From Bog-473 sp963821755 (lineage in GTDB: Bacteria > Actinomycetota > Acidimicrobiia > Acidimicrobiales > RAAP-2): a DNA stretch of 64,000 nucleotides. The position numbers were made by a program, and so were the translations under genes. The stretch is taken from contig CAWGEX010000003.1 in the NCBI GenBank assembly GCA_963821755.1, positions 1,240,001 to 1,304,000 of the forward strand, written 5' to 3'. The notes below the pieces were generated by a model. It saw only the letters and a list, made by a program, of their open reading frames with translations, did not search any database and was not told the DNA's origin. Shown in pieces: positions 8,784 to 16,870 of the stretch (the stretch's first letter is position 1; every line of letters begins with the position of its first letter).

Positions 8784-9566
8784 CTATCGCCCCGTGAAAA
8801 CAGGGTCCCGCTTCTGTCCGAAGGCCGCCAGGGCCTCGGCCGTATCCCGGGTGGAGAAGTTGAGGGCCTGGCACCGGGCCTCGTCCTCGACCGCCTGGTC
8901 CATGCTGGCCTGGGCCGACGCATGCAACAGCGTCTTGGTCATCGAGAGCGCCAAGGGGGGGCCCGACGCCAGCGTGCTGGCCCAATCGTCGACGAACGCG
9001 TCGAGTTCGGCCACCGGGAGCACCCGGTTGACCAGCCCCATGGCATGGGCCTCCTGGCCGCTCCACATGCCCCCGAACAGCGCGATCTCCTTGGCCCGGG
9101 CCATGCCGACGAGGCGGGGCAGGAGCCAGGAGGCCCCGTTGTCGAGGGAGAGCCCGCGGCGGGAGAAGATCATGGAGAGCTTGGCCGACTCGCTGCAGAC
9201 GATGAGGTCGCAGCCGAGGGCGAGGGACAACCCGGCCCCCACGGCGAAACCGTCGACCTTGGCGATGGTCGGCTTGGTGATGTGGTGCAGGGACAGGGCT
9301 ACGTCGCCCAGGCGACGCATACGCGAGAGGCCGGACTGCGACTCGTCGGTGGCCGGCCCGTTGGGGTCGCCCAGGTCGGCGCCCGTGCAGAACGCCCCGC
9401 CGGCCCCGGTCAGCACCATGACCCGGTCCTCGGGGTTGCGCTCGACCTCTTCGAAGGTGGCTTGCAGCTCGCGCAGCATCACCGCGTTGGCTGCGTTCTT
9501 TCGTTCGGGTCGGTTCATGGTGACGTTGACCACGCCACCTTTGCGGTCCACTATGAGCGTTTCCAT
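8784..9566 (-). CDS. Enoyl-CoA hydratase/isomerase family protein
   Basis: This 260-residue crotonase-fold enzyme probably hydrates or isomerises an enoyl-CoA in fatty-acid or amino-acid degradation. It carries MNRPERKNAAN near the N-terminus, the first oxyanion-hole segment GAFCTGADLGD at about 56-66, and the second oxyanion glycine region KPTIAKVDGFAVGAGLSLALGCD. The expected glutamates of classical hydratases are not all obvious, so the exact reaction is undecided. Neighbours (NfeD/SPFH downstream, yraN upstream) do not suggest a pathway. Confidence 0.9.
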   Translation of the reverse strand: METLIVDRKGGVVNVTMNRPERKNAANAVMLRELQATFEEVERNPEDRVMVLTGAGGAFCTGADLGDPNGPATDESQSGLSRMRRLGDVALSLHHITKPTIAKVDGFAVGAGLSLALGCDLIVCSESAKLSMIFSRRGLSLDNGASWLLPRLVGMARAKEIALFGGMWSGQEAHAMGLVNRVLPVAELDAFVDDWASTLASGPPLALSMTKTLLHASAQASMDQAVEDEARCQALNFSTRDTAEALAAFGQKRDPVFTGR

Positions 9567-9593
9567 AGGGAGTGACCCTAGGCCGGAGTCCTT

Positions 9594-9935
9594 TCAAAAC
9601 GCACCTTCGATCACCGTCAGGGTGGTTCCGAGGACCGAGGCGACGTCAAAACGGACCTCGTCGTAGCCACCGGGCGAGACGCGTAGATACGCTCCCGCCA
9701 GTTGGCGGAGGCGGCGCTGCTTTTCACGGGTGACGGCTTCGACCGGGGTCCCGAGCCGGTCGGTGCGTCTCGTCTTGACCTCACAGACCACCAGGACGCG
9801 ACCTCGGGTACACAGAAGATCGATCTCGCCCAGCGAGTTGCGCCAGTTCCGCTCGATGACGCGGAACCCCCGCTCGAGGTACCAGCCGGCGGCCCGGTTC
9901 TCGCCCCAGTTCCCGAGGCGTTTGCTGGGATTCAC
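9594..9935 (-). CDS. yraN: YraN family protein (UPF0102), endonuclease-like fold
   Basis: YraN proteins have a Holliday-junction-resolvase/restriction-endonuclease-like fold of uncertain function. The 113-residue protein shows the family pattern: LGNWGENRAAGWYLERGF, then WRNSLGEIDLLC and VVCEVKTRR, whose acidic residues and EVK lysine resemble a PD-(D/E)XK nuclease centre. The start is GTG. In actinobacteria yraN typically lies next to DUF2469 and comM-dprA. Here comM-dprA is still nearby, but two plus-strand enzyme genes separate yraN from DUF2469. Confidence 0.9.
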   Translation of the reverse strand: MNPSKRLGNWGENRAAGWYLERGFRVIERNWRNSLGEIDLLCTRGRVLVVCEVKTRRTDRLGTPVEAVTREKQRRLRQLAGAYLRVSPGGYDEVRFDVASVLGTTLTVIEGAF

Positions 9936-10055
9936 ACGAGGGAATGGTCGGCCCCACTCTCGGCCCTCACCCCGAGATTCTTCCCGAGTCCGGTGTTAGG
10001 TTCGCACCCGTCGGGAGGTCAACGGTCCCGGACGATCGAGAGAGGGAGTCCCACC

Positions 10056-10856
10056 ATGGCCACGTCGCCAACACCCGTCGTCTTTGTGCACGGCCTCTGG
10101 TTGCACGCCACTTCGTGGGCACCCTGGGTGGCCTTCTTCAACGACGCCGGGTACGCCGCCAGCGCGCCGGGCTGGCCCGGTGACCCCGATACGGTCGCCG
10201 GGGCGCGTGAGCATCCTGAGGCGATCGCCGGACACGGTATCGACGATGTGGTCGAGCACTACGCCGAGGTCGTCGGCGACTTCGGACAGAAGCCCATCCT
10301 GATCGGCCATTCCTTCGGCGGGACCATCGTGGAGAAGATGCTCGGTCAGAATCTCGGCGCCGCCGCCATCGCCATCGACGCCGCGCCGATCAAGGGCGTG
10401 CTCCCGCTCCCCATCTCCTCGCTCCGCACTGCCTTCCCGGCCTTGAGGAACCCGGCCAACAAGAACCGGGCGTTGTCGCTCACGGTGGAGCAGTTCCGCT
10501 ACGGATTTGGCAACGCGCTCACCGAGGAGGAGTCGAGCCAGCTCCACGAGCAGTGGGCGATCCCGGCGCCCGGCAAGCCCTTGTTCCAAGCCGCCGCCGC
10601 CAACTTCTCCCCCCACTCCGAAGCGAAGGTGGACACCGAGAACGCCGAGCGAGGGCCGTTGTTGTTGATCATGGGGGGCAAGGACCACACCGTTCCCGAG
10701 GCGATCACCAAGTCGACGCTCAAGCAGTACAAGCATTCGACGGCGGTCACCGATCTCATGGATTTCCCGGACCGGGGTCACTCGCTCGTCATCGACCACG
10801 GGTGGCGTGAGATCGCCGAGGCGACTCTCACCTGGTTGCAGAAAAATGGGCTGTAG
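10056..10856 (+). CDS. Alpha/beta hydrolase
   Basis: The protein is a 266-residue serine hydrolase of unknown substrate. The oxyanion region PVVFVHGLWLHATSW lies at about 7-21, the nucleophile elbow is GHSFGG at about 87-92, the catalytic aspartate is probably in IMGGKDHTVP, and the histidine is in FPDRGHSLV near the C-terminus. The ATG at 10056 follows an AGAGGGAG ribosome site, and homology starts immediately after it. No signal peptide is visible. It is followed by an SDR gene on the same strand, which may act in the same small-molecule pathway. Confidence 0.88.
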   Translation: MATSPTPVVFVHGLWLHATSWAPWVAFFNDAGYAASAPGWPGDPDTVAGAREHPEAIAGHGIDDVVEHYAEVVGDFGQKPILIGHSFGGTIVEKMLGQNLGAAAIAIDAAPIKGVLPLPISSLRTAFPALRNPANKNRALSLTVEQFRYGFGNALTEEESSQLHEQWAIPAPGKPLFQAAAANFSPHSEAKVDTENAERGPLLLIMGGKDHTVPEAITKSTLKQYKHSTAVTDLMDFPDRGHSLVIDHGWREIAEATLTWLQKNGL

Positions 10857-10934
10857 CCGCGCTCGGAGTGCCGAGTGCCCGATGGCCGATGGCCGGCAAG
10901 CGACTGACCGAGTGATCCGGTCGGTGAGTGCCGC

Positions 10935-11720
10935 ATGGACCTAGGCCTCAGCGGCAGAGTGGCGGTGGTGACCGGGGCCAGTAAGGGCATCGGCCTGGCC
11001 GTCTCCCGCGCCCTCTCGAACGAGGGCGTCCACGTGGTGGCGGGTGCCCGGCAGACCACCGACGAGCTCTCCGCGCTGGCCACGACCGGCCTGGTGCAGG
11101 TCGTCGAGGTTGACCTGTCCACAGAAACCGGGCCGGCCGAACTGGTCGCCGCCGCCCTCGAACGGGGCCGCCTGGACATCTTGGTCAACAACGTCGGCGC
11201 CGTCACCCCCCGTCTCGATGGCTTCCTGAGCGTCACGGACGAGCAGTGGTGGTTCTCCCTCACGCTCAATCTGATGTCAGCCGTGCGGACGACCAGAGCC
11301 GCCCTGCCCGCCATGCTCGAGGCCGGGCGCGGGACCATCGTCGCCACCAGCTCGGTCAACGCCTTCCTGCCGGACCCAGCCGTCATCGACTACAGCGCCT
11401 CCAAGGCGGGCCTGGCCAACTTCTGCAAGTCGCTGTCGAAGGAGCTCGGGCCGCACCACATTCGGGTCAACACGGTGAGTCCGGGCCCGGTGTCGACGGC
11501 GCTTTGGCTGGGGGACGGCGGTGTGGCCGAGACGATTGCCCGGGCGACCGGAGGCGATCCCGAGGCGATCGCCCATCAGGCGGTGAACGACTCGGCCACC
11601 GGGAGGTTCACCCGACCCGAGGAGGTGGCGGATCTGATCGTCTTTCTGGCCAGTGACCGCGCCGAGAACATCACCGGTGCCGACTTCACCATTGACGGCG
11701 GGTTGATCTCCACCCTCTGA
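10935..11720 (+). CDS. Short-chain dehydrogenase/reductase (SDR)
   Basis: This is a classical NAD(P)-dependent SDR of 261 residues. The cofactor motif TGASKGIG is at about 14-21, NNVG near 90, the active-site serine is in TSSVNAF, and the catalytic YSASK at about 154-158. The C-terminal ITGADFTIDGGLIS ending is typical of classical SDRs. The substrate is unknown. The gene lies 78 bases after the alpha/beta hydrolase. Together they interrupt the usual DUF2469-yraN order. Confidence 0.92.
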   Translation: MDLGLSGRVAVVTGASKGIGLAVSRALSNEGVHVVAGARQTTDELSALATTGLVQVVEVDLSTETGPAELVAAALERGRLDILVNNVGAVTPRLDGFLSVTDEQWWFSLTLNLMSAVRTTRAALPAMLEAGRGTIVATSSVNAFLPDPAVIDYSASKAGLANFCKSLSKELGPHHIRVNTVSPGPVSTALWLGDGGVAETIARATGGDPEAIAHQAVNDSATGRFTRPEEVADLIVFLASDRAENITGADFTIDGGLISTL

Positions 11721-11750
11721 GCCGAACGCGGTCGCCTTCTAAATGGGCTT

Positions 11751-12044
11751 CTAGAGGTCTTGCTCGGGCAGGCGTTCGATGTTCACGTCGCGGAAGGTGA
11801 TCACGCGCACGGAGGGGACGAAGCGGGCCGGGCGGTACATGTCCCACACCCAGGCGTCACGCAGCTCGAGTTCCACGCAGGCCGGCGTGGTGTCGGAGCG
11901 GACGGTCACCGAGACCTCGTTGGCCAGGTAGAAGCGGCGTTCCGTCTCGATCACATAGGCGAACACCGGCAGGACGGCCCGGTACTCCTGCACCAGCCCG
12001 AGTTCGATCTCGGCCTCGTAGCGTTCGAGGTCTTCCTCGCTCAT
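11751..12044 (-). CDS. DUF2469 family protein
   Basis: This 97-residue protein of unknown function is conserved in Actinobacteria. The opening SEEDLERYEAEIELGLVQEYR, the central VIETERRFYLAN, and the block LRDAWVWDMYRPARFV are characteristic of DUF2469. It lies 8 bases after rplS on the same strand and is probably cotranscribed with the rpsP-rplS block. No catalytic motif or membrane segment is apparent. In other actinobacteria lepB and rnhB usually lie between rplS and this gene; both are missing here. Confidence 0.9.
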   Translation of the reverse strand: MSEEDLERYEAEIELGLVQEYRAVLPVFAYVIETERRFYLANEVSVTVRSDTTPACVELELRDAWVWDMYRPARFVPSVRVITFRDVNIERLPEQDL

Positions 12045-12052
12045 GGCGCGCC

Positions 12053-12406
12053 CTACGGCTTGGCGGTCCGACGCTCCTTGATTTTGGCCGCCTTCCCGGA
12101 GCGTTCACGCAGGTAGTAGAGCTTGGCCCGGCGCACATCGCCCAGGGTCGTCACTTCGATCTTGGCGATGGTGGGCGAGTGCATGGGGAACGTCCGCTCC
12201 ACGCCCACACCGAAGCTCACCTTGCGCACGGTGAAGGTCTCACGGACTCCGCCGCCCTGGCGCCGCATGACAGCGCCCTGGAAGACCTGGACCCGCTCGC
12301 GGGTGCCCTCGACCACCCGTACGTGCACCTTGACCGTGTCACCGGGGCGGAAGTCGGGGATGTCGGTGCGCAGGCTGTCGCGATCGATCGTTTCGGTGGG
12401 GTGCAT
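12053..12406 (-). CDS. rplS: 50S ribosomal protein L19
   Basis: L19 sits at the 30S-50S interface. The 117-residue protein has the normal length and shows FRPGDTVKVHVRVVEGTRERVQVFQG, GVRETFTVRKVSFGVGVERTFPMHSP and the C-terminal RRAKLYYLRERSGKAA, all diagnostic. It follows trmD by 11 bases, the canonical rpsP-rimM-trmD-rplS order. Confidence 0.98.
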   Translation of the reverse strand: MHPTETIDRDSLRTDIPDFRPGDTVKVHVRVVEGTRERVQVFQGAVMRRQGGGVRETFTVRKVSFGVGVERTFPMHSPTIAKIEVTTLGDVRRAKLYYLRERSGKAAKIKERRTAKP

Positions 12407-12417
12407 TGGGGGCGTCC

Positions 12418-13185
12418 TTACGTGGCGTCCGGCTCAGTGCCGGACGGAACATGGTAGCCGTGCTCGGCCAGGACACGCACGTCGTGGTCGCTCAGGGCAC
12501 CGCTGCTGACCAGGACCTCCAGGAGGTCGGGCCGCCGCTCGGCCGTACGCAGGAGCGACTGGGCCCGCCGCCAGGCCCGGACGGCGGCGTGATCGCCCGA
12601 CCGCAGCACCGCAGGCACCTCCCAGCCCCGGAATTCGGCCGGGCGGGTGTAGTGGGGGTACTCGAGCAGGCCCGAAGCGAAACTCTCCTCGGCGGCCGAG
12701 CCCTCGTTGCCCAGGACGCCCGGCAGCAGCCGGGCCACCGCCTCGATCACCACCAGGGCGGGCAGCTCCCCGCCGGCCAGCACGAAGTCCCCCACCGACA
12801 GCTCGCCATCGACCAGATGGTCGCTCACCCGCTGGTCCACCCCCTCGTAACGACCGCAAAGCAGGGAGAAGCCCCCGGGGAGGGCAGCCAGCTCCTCGGC
12901 CACCGACTGGTCGAAGCGCCGGCCGGCGGGGGCCAGCAGCAGCAGCGGACGGGGGACGTCGGCCGCCTGTTCGACGGCGCGGAAGACCGGCTCGGCCATC
13001 AGCACCATGCCGGCCCCACCACCGAAGGGACTGTCATCGGCCGTGCGGCGGGCGTCCCCGGCCCCGTGGCGCAGGTCGTGCACGTCGACCGACAGGGCGC
13101 CCGAATCCTGGGCCCGACCGAGGATGGAGGTGGCGCAGTAGGAGGTGATGGCCTCGGGGAAGAGCGTGAAGACGCCGATCTTCAC
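12418..13185 (-). CDS. trmD: tRNA (guanine-N1)-methyltransferase TrmD
   Basis: TrmD makes m1G37 in tRNAs with G36, preventing +1 frameshifts. It is a SPOUT-fold enzyme. The N-terminus KIGVFTLFPEAI, the DDSPFGGGAGMVL segment, and the SAM-binding knot with LLCGRYEGVDQRV and VLAGGELPALV are all present. The 255-residue length is normal. The start is GTG and overlaps the rimM stop by four bases (GTGA). Three genes in this window carry apparent one-base frameshifts, but trmD itself is intact. Confidence 0.97.
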   Translation of the reverse strand: MKIGVFTLFPEAITSYCATSILGRAQDSGALSVDVHDLRHGAGDARRTADDSPFGGGAGMVLMAEPVFRAVEQAADVPRPLLLLAPAGRRFDQSVAEELAALPGGFSLLCGRYEGVDQRVSDHLVDGELSVGDFVLAGGELPALVVIEAVARLLPGVLGNEGSAAEESFASGLLEYPHYTRPAEFRGWEVPAVLRSGDHAAVRAWRRAQSLLRTAERRPDLLEVLVSSGALSDHDVRVLAEHGYHVPSGTEPDAT

Positions 13186-13697
13186 GTCAGGTCGAGCAGG
13201 CCCTCGGGAATGTCGACGATGAGGGTGCCCGCCTCGGCGTCACTCTCGGTCACGAAGCGCAGCGGGATCAGCCCGCCGCCGTCGAGCACCAAGAGGTCGC
13301 TGGCCGGGTTGGGCTCGACCGCCTGGACGGTGCCCAGGGTCGTGCCGGTGGCGTCCGAGACCAGCGCGCCCACGAGCTCGTGCACCCACAGCTTGCCCGG
13401 GACATCGACGGCGGGCGCCGCCAGCTCGATCCCCCGCATGCGCTCGGCCTGCGAGCGGTCCACGATGCCCTCGAACTGGACGATCCAGCGGTCCTGAAAT
13501 GGGCGGGCGTGCTCGACGGTAAGGGTGCCGCGGGGTGTGGTGAGGACCGACCCGGGATCGAGCCGCTCGGTCAGGTCGGTCCAGAGCTGGACGACGACCT
13601 CGCCGCGCAGGCCGTGGGCCTTGGTGACCCGGCCGACGGCGAGCAGATCAGACGTGGACTCAGTCGTCGACGATGTCGACGCTGGCCTGCACGCCAT
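13182..13697 (-). CDS. rimM: Ribosome maturation factor RimM
   Basis: RimM binds S19 and assists 30S head assembly. The N-terminal domain begins with LLAVGRVTKAHGLRGEVVV, and the C-terminal PRC-barrel contains GKLWVHELVGALVSD and ends IVDIPEGLLDL. The only ATG/GTG/TTG upstream of the homology is the ATG at 13697. This forces a 38-base overlap with the end of khpA and a 16-residue Ser/Thr-rich N-terminal extension. Initiation at an internal CTG would be the alternative. It sits in the standard rpsP-khpA-rimM-trmD order. Confidence 0.95.
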   Translation of the reverse strand: MACRPASTSSTTESTSDLLAVGRVTKAHGLRGEVVVQLWTDLTERLDPGSVLTTPRGTLTVEHARPFQDRWIVQFEGIVDRSQAERMRGIELAAPAVDVPGKLWVHELVGALVSDATGTTLGTVQAVEPNPASDLLVLDGGGLIPLRFVTESDAEAGTLIVDIPEGLLDLT

Positions 13698-14046
13698 CCT
13701 TGGCCCCGGCCACGTTGACCAGCGTGCGGATGGCCTGGGCCGTCTTGCCGCGGCGACCGATCACCCGTCCCATGTCGTCGGGCGCCACGTGCAGGTTGAG
13801 GCGGATGCCGCCCCGGCGCTCTTCGGTGTCGATGGCGACGGCGTCGGGATCGTTGGACAGCGAGCGGGCCAGGAAGGTCAGCACGGAGAGCGGGGTCCCG
13901 CCGTCGAGCTCGGCGTCGGCCTGGTTGCCCTCGTCGGCGTCGTCGATCTCGTCAACTTCCTCGACGTCGTCCACGTCGTCCACGTCGTCCGCCTGATTGC
14001 CACCGTCGACGGTGTTGATGTCGCCTGCTTCGTACAAGTTGGTCAT
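13660..14046 (-). CDS. khpA: KH-domain RNA-binding protein KhpA with acidic N-terminal extension
   Basis: The C-terminal about 80 residues are a KhpA-type KH domain with the GxxG-like GRVIGRRGKTAQAIRTLV, preceded by PLSVLTFLARSLSNDPDAVAID. KhpA proteins bind RNA and in Gram-positives affect cell division and sRNA. The ATG at 14046 overlaps the rpsP stop (ATGA). About 45 extra N-terminal residues are very acidic, with DDVDDVDDVEEVDEIDD encoded by 9-base repeats; most KhpA proteins lack this. The extension is in frame and its start is the best-supported one, so it is probably real. Confidence 0.92.
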   Translation of the reverse strand: MTNLYEAGDINTVDGGNQADDVDDVDDVEEVDEIDDADEGNQADAELDGGTPLSVLTFLARSLSNDPDAVAIDTEERRGGIRLNLHVAPDDMGRVIGRRGKTAQAIRTLVNVAGAKDGVQASVDIVDD

Positions 14047-14327
14047 GTGGCCCTCGCTGCGGTGAACTCGTCCCAGGCGCCCGAGGTCTTGAGTAATTTC
14101 TCCACGCGCTCGGTCGGCTGGGCGCCATTGACCAGCCATTTCACGGCCTTGGTGTTGTCGATCTTGATCACGGCGTCGGGCTCGGCCACCGACGCGCCCC
14201 GGGGGGCGTAGGTGCCCACGATCTCGAGGAACCGGCCGTCGCGAGGCGACCGGCTGTCCGCGGCAACGACCCGGTAGGTCGGCTGCTTCTTCTTACCCAT
14301 CCGCACCAGGCGGAGCTTCACTGCCAC
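14043..14327 (-). CDS. rpsP: 30S ribosomal protein S16
   Basis: The 94-residue protein is immediately recognisable as S16: VKLRLVRMGKKKQPTYRVVAADSRSPRDGRFLEIVGTY, followed by DNTKAVKWLVNGAQPTERV. S16 is needed for 30S assembly. The start is GTG. It is the first gene of the khpA-rimM-trmD-rplS unit and lies 55 bases after ffh on the same strand. Confidence 0.98.
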   Translation of the reverse strand: MAVKLRLVRMGKKKQPTYRVVAADSRSPRDGRFLEIVGTYAPRGASVAEPDAVIKIDNTKAVKWLVNGAQPTERVEKLLKTSGAWDEFTAARAT

Positions 14328-14382
14328 GAACTATTTCCTCCATCATCTGGACTTCGTCCGTCCATTCTGACAGATGCCGGAC

Positions 14383-15936
14383 CTACCGGCCTTTCGGCGG
14401 GGTGACCCGGCCGCCCTTCTTCTTCTTTTTGGTCCCCTTGTTGGCGCTGACCACGGGCCGGGCGGCGGCCGGGGCGGGGAGGCCCGGGAACGCCGGCGCG
14501 TCGTTGGCGTCGCCCATGAGCTGGGAGAGCATGTCGAAGTCGGCTCCGGCACCGCCGGCTCCGGCCGCCTGGGCGGCCAGCTTCCGGCCGGCGCGGCCAC
14601 CCAGGCCCATGCCGGGCGCGGACGGCATGCCCGGAATATTGGGCATGTTGCCCGAGGCCATCCCCTTCATCATCTTCTGCATCTCTTTGAACTGCTTGAG
14701 CAGGGTGTTGACGTCCTGGATCGTCGTCCCGGACCCCCGGGCGATGCGGCTGCGGCGGGAGCCGTCGATGAGGGACACCTCGTCCTTTTCGGCCGGGGTC
14801 ATGGAGCAGACGATGGCTTCGACCTTGTTGACCTCGCCGTCGTCGATCTCGCCGGCGGCCTGGCGCATCTCCTTGGACATGCCGGGCATGAGCTTCATGA
14901 GCCCGCCCATCGAGCCCATCTTCTTGACCTGCCGGAGCTGGGACAAGAAGTCCTCCAGCGTGAACTGGCCCGACATGAGGCGGGCGGCGCCCTTGGCCAC
15001 CTCGTCGTGGTCCATGGTCCGTTCCGCCTGCTCGATCAGGCTGAGCACGTCGCCCATGCCCAGGATGCGGTCGGCCATGCGGTCGGGATGGAAGAGGTCG
15101 AAATCGGCCAGGCGCTCGCCCGTGCTGGCGAAGGCGATCGGCTTGCCGACCACACCCTTGACGGAGAGGGCGGCGCCACCGCGGGCGTCACCGTCGAGCT
15201 TGGAGAGGATCACGGCGTCGAGGGCCAGCGCGTCGTGGAAGGCCTTGGCCGTGCTCACCGCGTCCTGGCCGATCATGGCGTCGATGACCAGGAACGTGTA
15301 GTGGGGCTCGGTGGCGGCCGAGATGCCGCGGATCTCGTCCATGAGGTCGGCGTCGATGGTGAGGCGCCCGGCCGTATCGATGATGCAGACGTCCCGGCCG
15401 AGGCGCTGGGCCTCGGCCACGCCGGCTCGGGCCGTGCTGACCGGGTCGCCGGGCTGGCTGAAGACGGTGACGCCGGCCTGCTCGCCCAGGATCCGGAGCT
15501 GCTCGACGGCGGCGGGTCGCTGGAGGTCGGCGCCGACCAGGAGCGGGTTGCGGCCCTGCTGCTTCCACCACAGGGCCAACTTGGCCGAGGCCGTCGTCTT
15601 GCCGGAACCCTGGAGGCCGGCCATCAGCACGACGGTGGGCGGCCGCGAGGCGTAGGAGATCTTGAGGGTCTCGCCGCCCAGTACCCCGACCAGCTCCTCG
15701 TGCACCGCCTTGATCACCTGTTGGCCCGGGGTCAGGCTCTTGTTGAGTGACTCCGCACTGACCCGGAGGCGGATGCCGTCAGTGAAACGACGGGTGACCG
15801 ACAGCTCGACGTCGGCCTCGAGCAGGGCGGTGCGGATCTCCCCGAGAGCCTCGTCCAGGTCGGCTTCGTTGATGCGACCCTTGCCGCGGAGGCGGGTCGA
15901 GATCCGCTCCAGGCGGTCGGAAAGGGCGTCGAACAT
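14383..15936 (-). CDS. ffh: Signal recognition particle protein Ffh
   Basis: Ffh is the GTPase subunit of the SRP that targets nascent membrane proteins with 4.5S RNA and FtsY. The N domain begins FDALSDRLERI. The G domain has GLQGSGKTTASAKLA at about 105-119, GADLQRPAA, IDTAGRL and SKLDGDARGG. The methionine-rich M domain (about 325-450) contains the RRSRIARGSG RNA-binding helix. The tail is a Lys-rich stretch after a Gly/Ala linker. At 517 residues it is slightly long. No 4.5S RNA gene was recognised in the window. Confidence 0.97.
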   Translation of the reverse strand: MFDALSDRLERISTRLRGKGRINEADLDEALGEIRTALLEADVELSVTRRFTDGIRLRVSAESLNKSLTPGQQVIKAVHEELVGVLGGETLKISYASRPPTVVLMAGLQGSGKTTASAKLALWWKQQGRNPLLVGADLQRPAAVEQLRILGEQAGVTVFSQPGDPVSTARAGVAEAQRLGRDVCIIDTAGRLTIDADLMDEIRGISAATEPHYTFLVIDAMIGQDAVSTAKAFHDALALDAVILSKLDGDARGGAALSVKGVVGKPIAFASTGERLADFDLFHPDRMADRILGMGDVLSLIEQAERTMDHDEVAKGAARLMSGQFTLEDFLSQLRQVKKMGSMGGLMKLMPGMSKEMRQAAGEIDDGEVNKVEAIVCSMTPAEKDEVSLIDGSRRSRIARGSGTTIQDVNTLLKQFKEMQKMMKGMASGNMPNIPGMPSAPGMGLGGRAGRKLAAQAAGAGGAGADFDMLSQLMGDANDAPAFPGLPAPAAARPVVSANKGTKKKKKGGRVTPPKGR

Positions 15937-15959
15937 AGGGTGTCAGGCTAGCGGGGCGC

Positions 15960-16340
15960 TCAGCCGGAGCCGTAGGCGCGCGTGAGCACTTCGAGCAGAT
16001 GGCCGTCGGGATCGGCGAAGTAGAAGCCCCGCCCGCGATCGCGCCGGTTGATCTCGCCTGGCTGCTGGCAGCCGGGGTCGGCGAAGTACTCGATTCCCCG
16101 CTCGGTGACCCGGGAGAAGACCTGATCGAACTCCTCTTCGCTGATGAGGAAGGCGTAGTGCTGCGACGCGATGTCAGGGCCGGCGTCATGGAAGTCGATC
16201 GAGACGTCGTTGTCGAGCTCGACGATCATGAACGGCCCGAAGGGGACGGCCGGGGGAAGGCCGAGGATCTCCGTGGCGAAGCCAGCCGATCGATGCTTGT
16301 CGGTACACCAGACAATGGTGTGGTTGAGCTGCACGGCCAT
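15960..16340 (-). CDS. VOC-family (glyoxalase/dioxygenase-like) protein
   Basis: A small (about 126 residues) vicinal-oxygen-chelate fold protein starts AVQLNHTIVWCTDKHRSAGFATEILGLP and ends FYFADPDGHLLEVLTRA, the typical last strand with a metal-ligand Glu. Such proteins can be lyases, dioxygenases or binding proteins for antibiotics; the substrate is unknown. The ATG at 16340 is used; a GTG one codon earlier is possible. It lies 23 bases before ffh on the same strand, and its start faces the divergent DUF5655 gene. Confidence 0.85.
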   Translation of the reverse strand: MAVQLNHTIVWCTDKHRSAGFATEILGLPPAVPFGPFMIVELDNDVSIDFHDAGPDIASQHYAFLISEEEFDQVFSRVTERGIEYFADPGCQQPGEINRRDRGRGFYFADPDGHLLEVLTRAYGSG

Positions 16341-16372
16341 CACAGTCCATGTTACGGGGACGGCGCGGCAGA

Positions 16373-16816
16373 ATGACGGGTGTGGTCGCCTGGGTCTGTC
16401 CGAAGTGCGAGCGCCGGTTTGCCCGCGAAGGCCAGTCGCACGAGTGCGCGCCGGCCATGTCGATCGAGGAGTACTTCTCGACCGGGCCCGAACGGGAACG
16501 TCCCATCTTCGAGGCGGTCATGCGCCATCTCGACACGGTGGGCACGGTCCACGTCGAGCCGGTCTCGGTCGGCATCTTCTTGAAGCGCGCCCGCTCGTTC
16601 GCCCAGCTGCGGCCCTTGACCCAGTGGGTGGCGCTGTCGTTCTCGCTGCGGCGCCCGGTGGCGCACCGCACCATCACCCGGAAGGTGCAGCCGTACGGGG
16701 CTCGCTACCACCATGTGGCCAACCTGCGGAGTCCCCAAGACCTCGACGACCAGCTGTTGGGCTGGCTGACCGAGGCGTACCTCGACTCGCCGCCCGACTC
16801 GGACGAGGAGTCCTGA
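16373..16816 (+). CDS. DUF5655 protein with N-terminal zinc-finger-like motif
   Basis: The protein has about 147 residues. The start contains WVCPKCERRFAREGQSHEC, a Cys-x2-Cys...His-x-Cys pattern suggesting a small zinc site. The remainder (SIEEYFSTGPERERPIFEAV...VALSFSLRRPV...RYHHVANLRSPQDLDDQLLGWL) matches the DUF5655 type, a small alpha/beta domain of unknown function often found in transport-like or helicase-associated contexts. The ATG at 16373 is preferred over an upstream start at 16349. It is divergent from the VOC gene with 32 bases between starts. Confidence 0.75.
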   Translation: MTGVVAWVCPKCERRFAREGQSHECAPAMSIEEYFSTGPERERPIFEAVMRHLDTVGTVHVEPVSVGIFLKRARSFAQLRPLTQWVALSFSLRRPVAHRTITRKVQPYGARYHHVANLRSPQDLDDQLLGWLTEAYLDSPPDSDEES

Positions 16817-16870
16817 GCCGGGTCTGGAAATCCTGAGCCGGCCGGGAATCCCGGGCCGGTCGCCTGGGAA

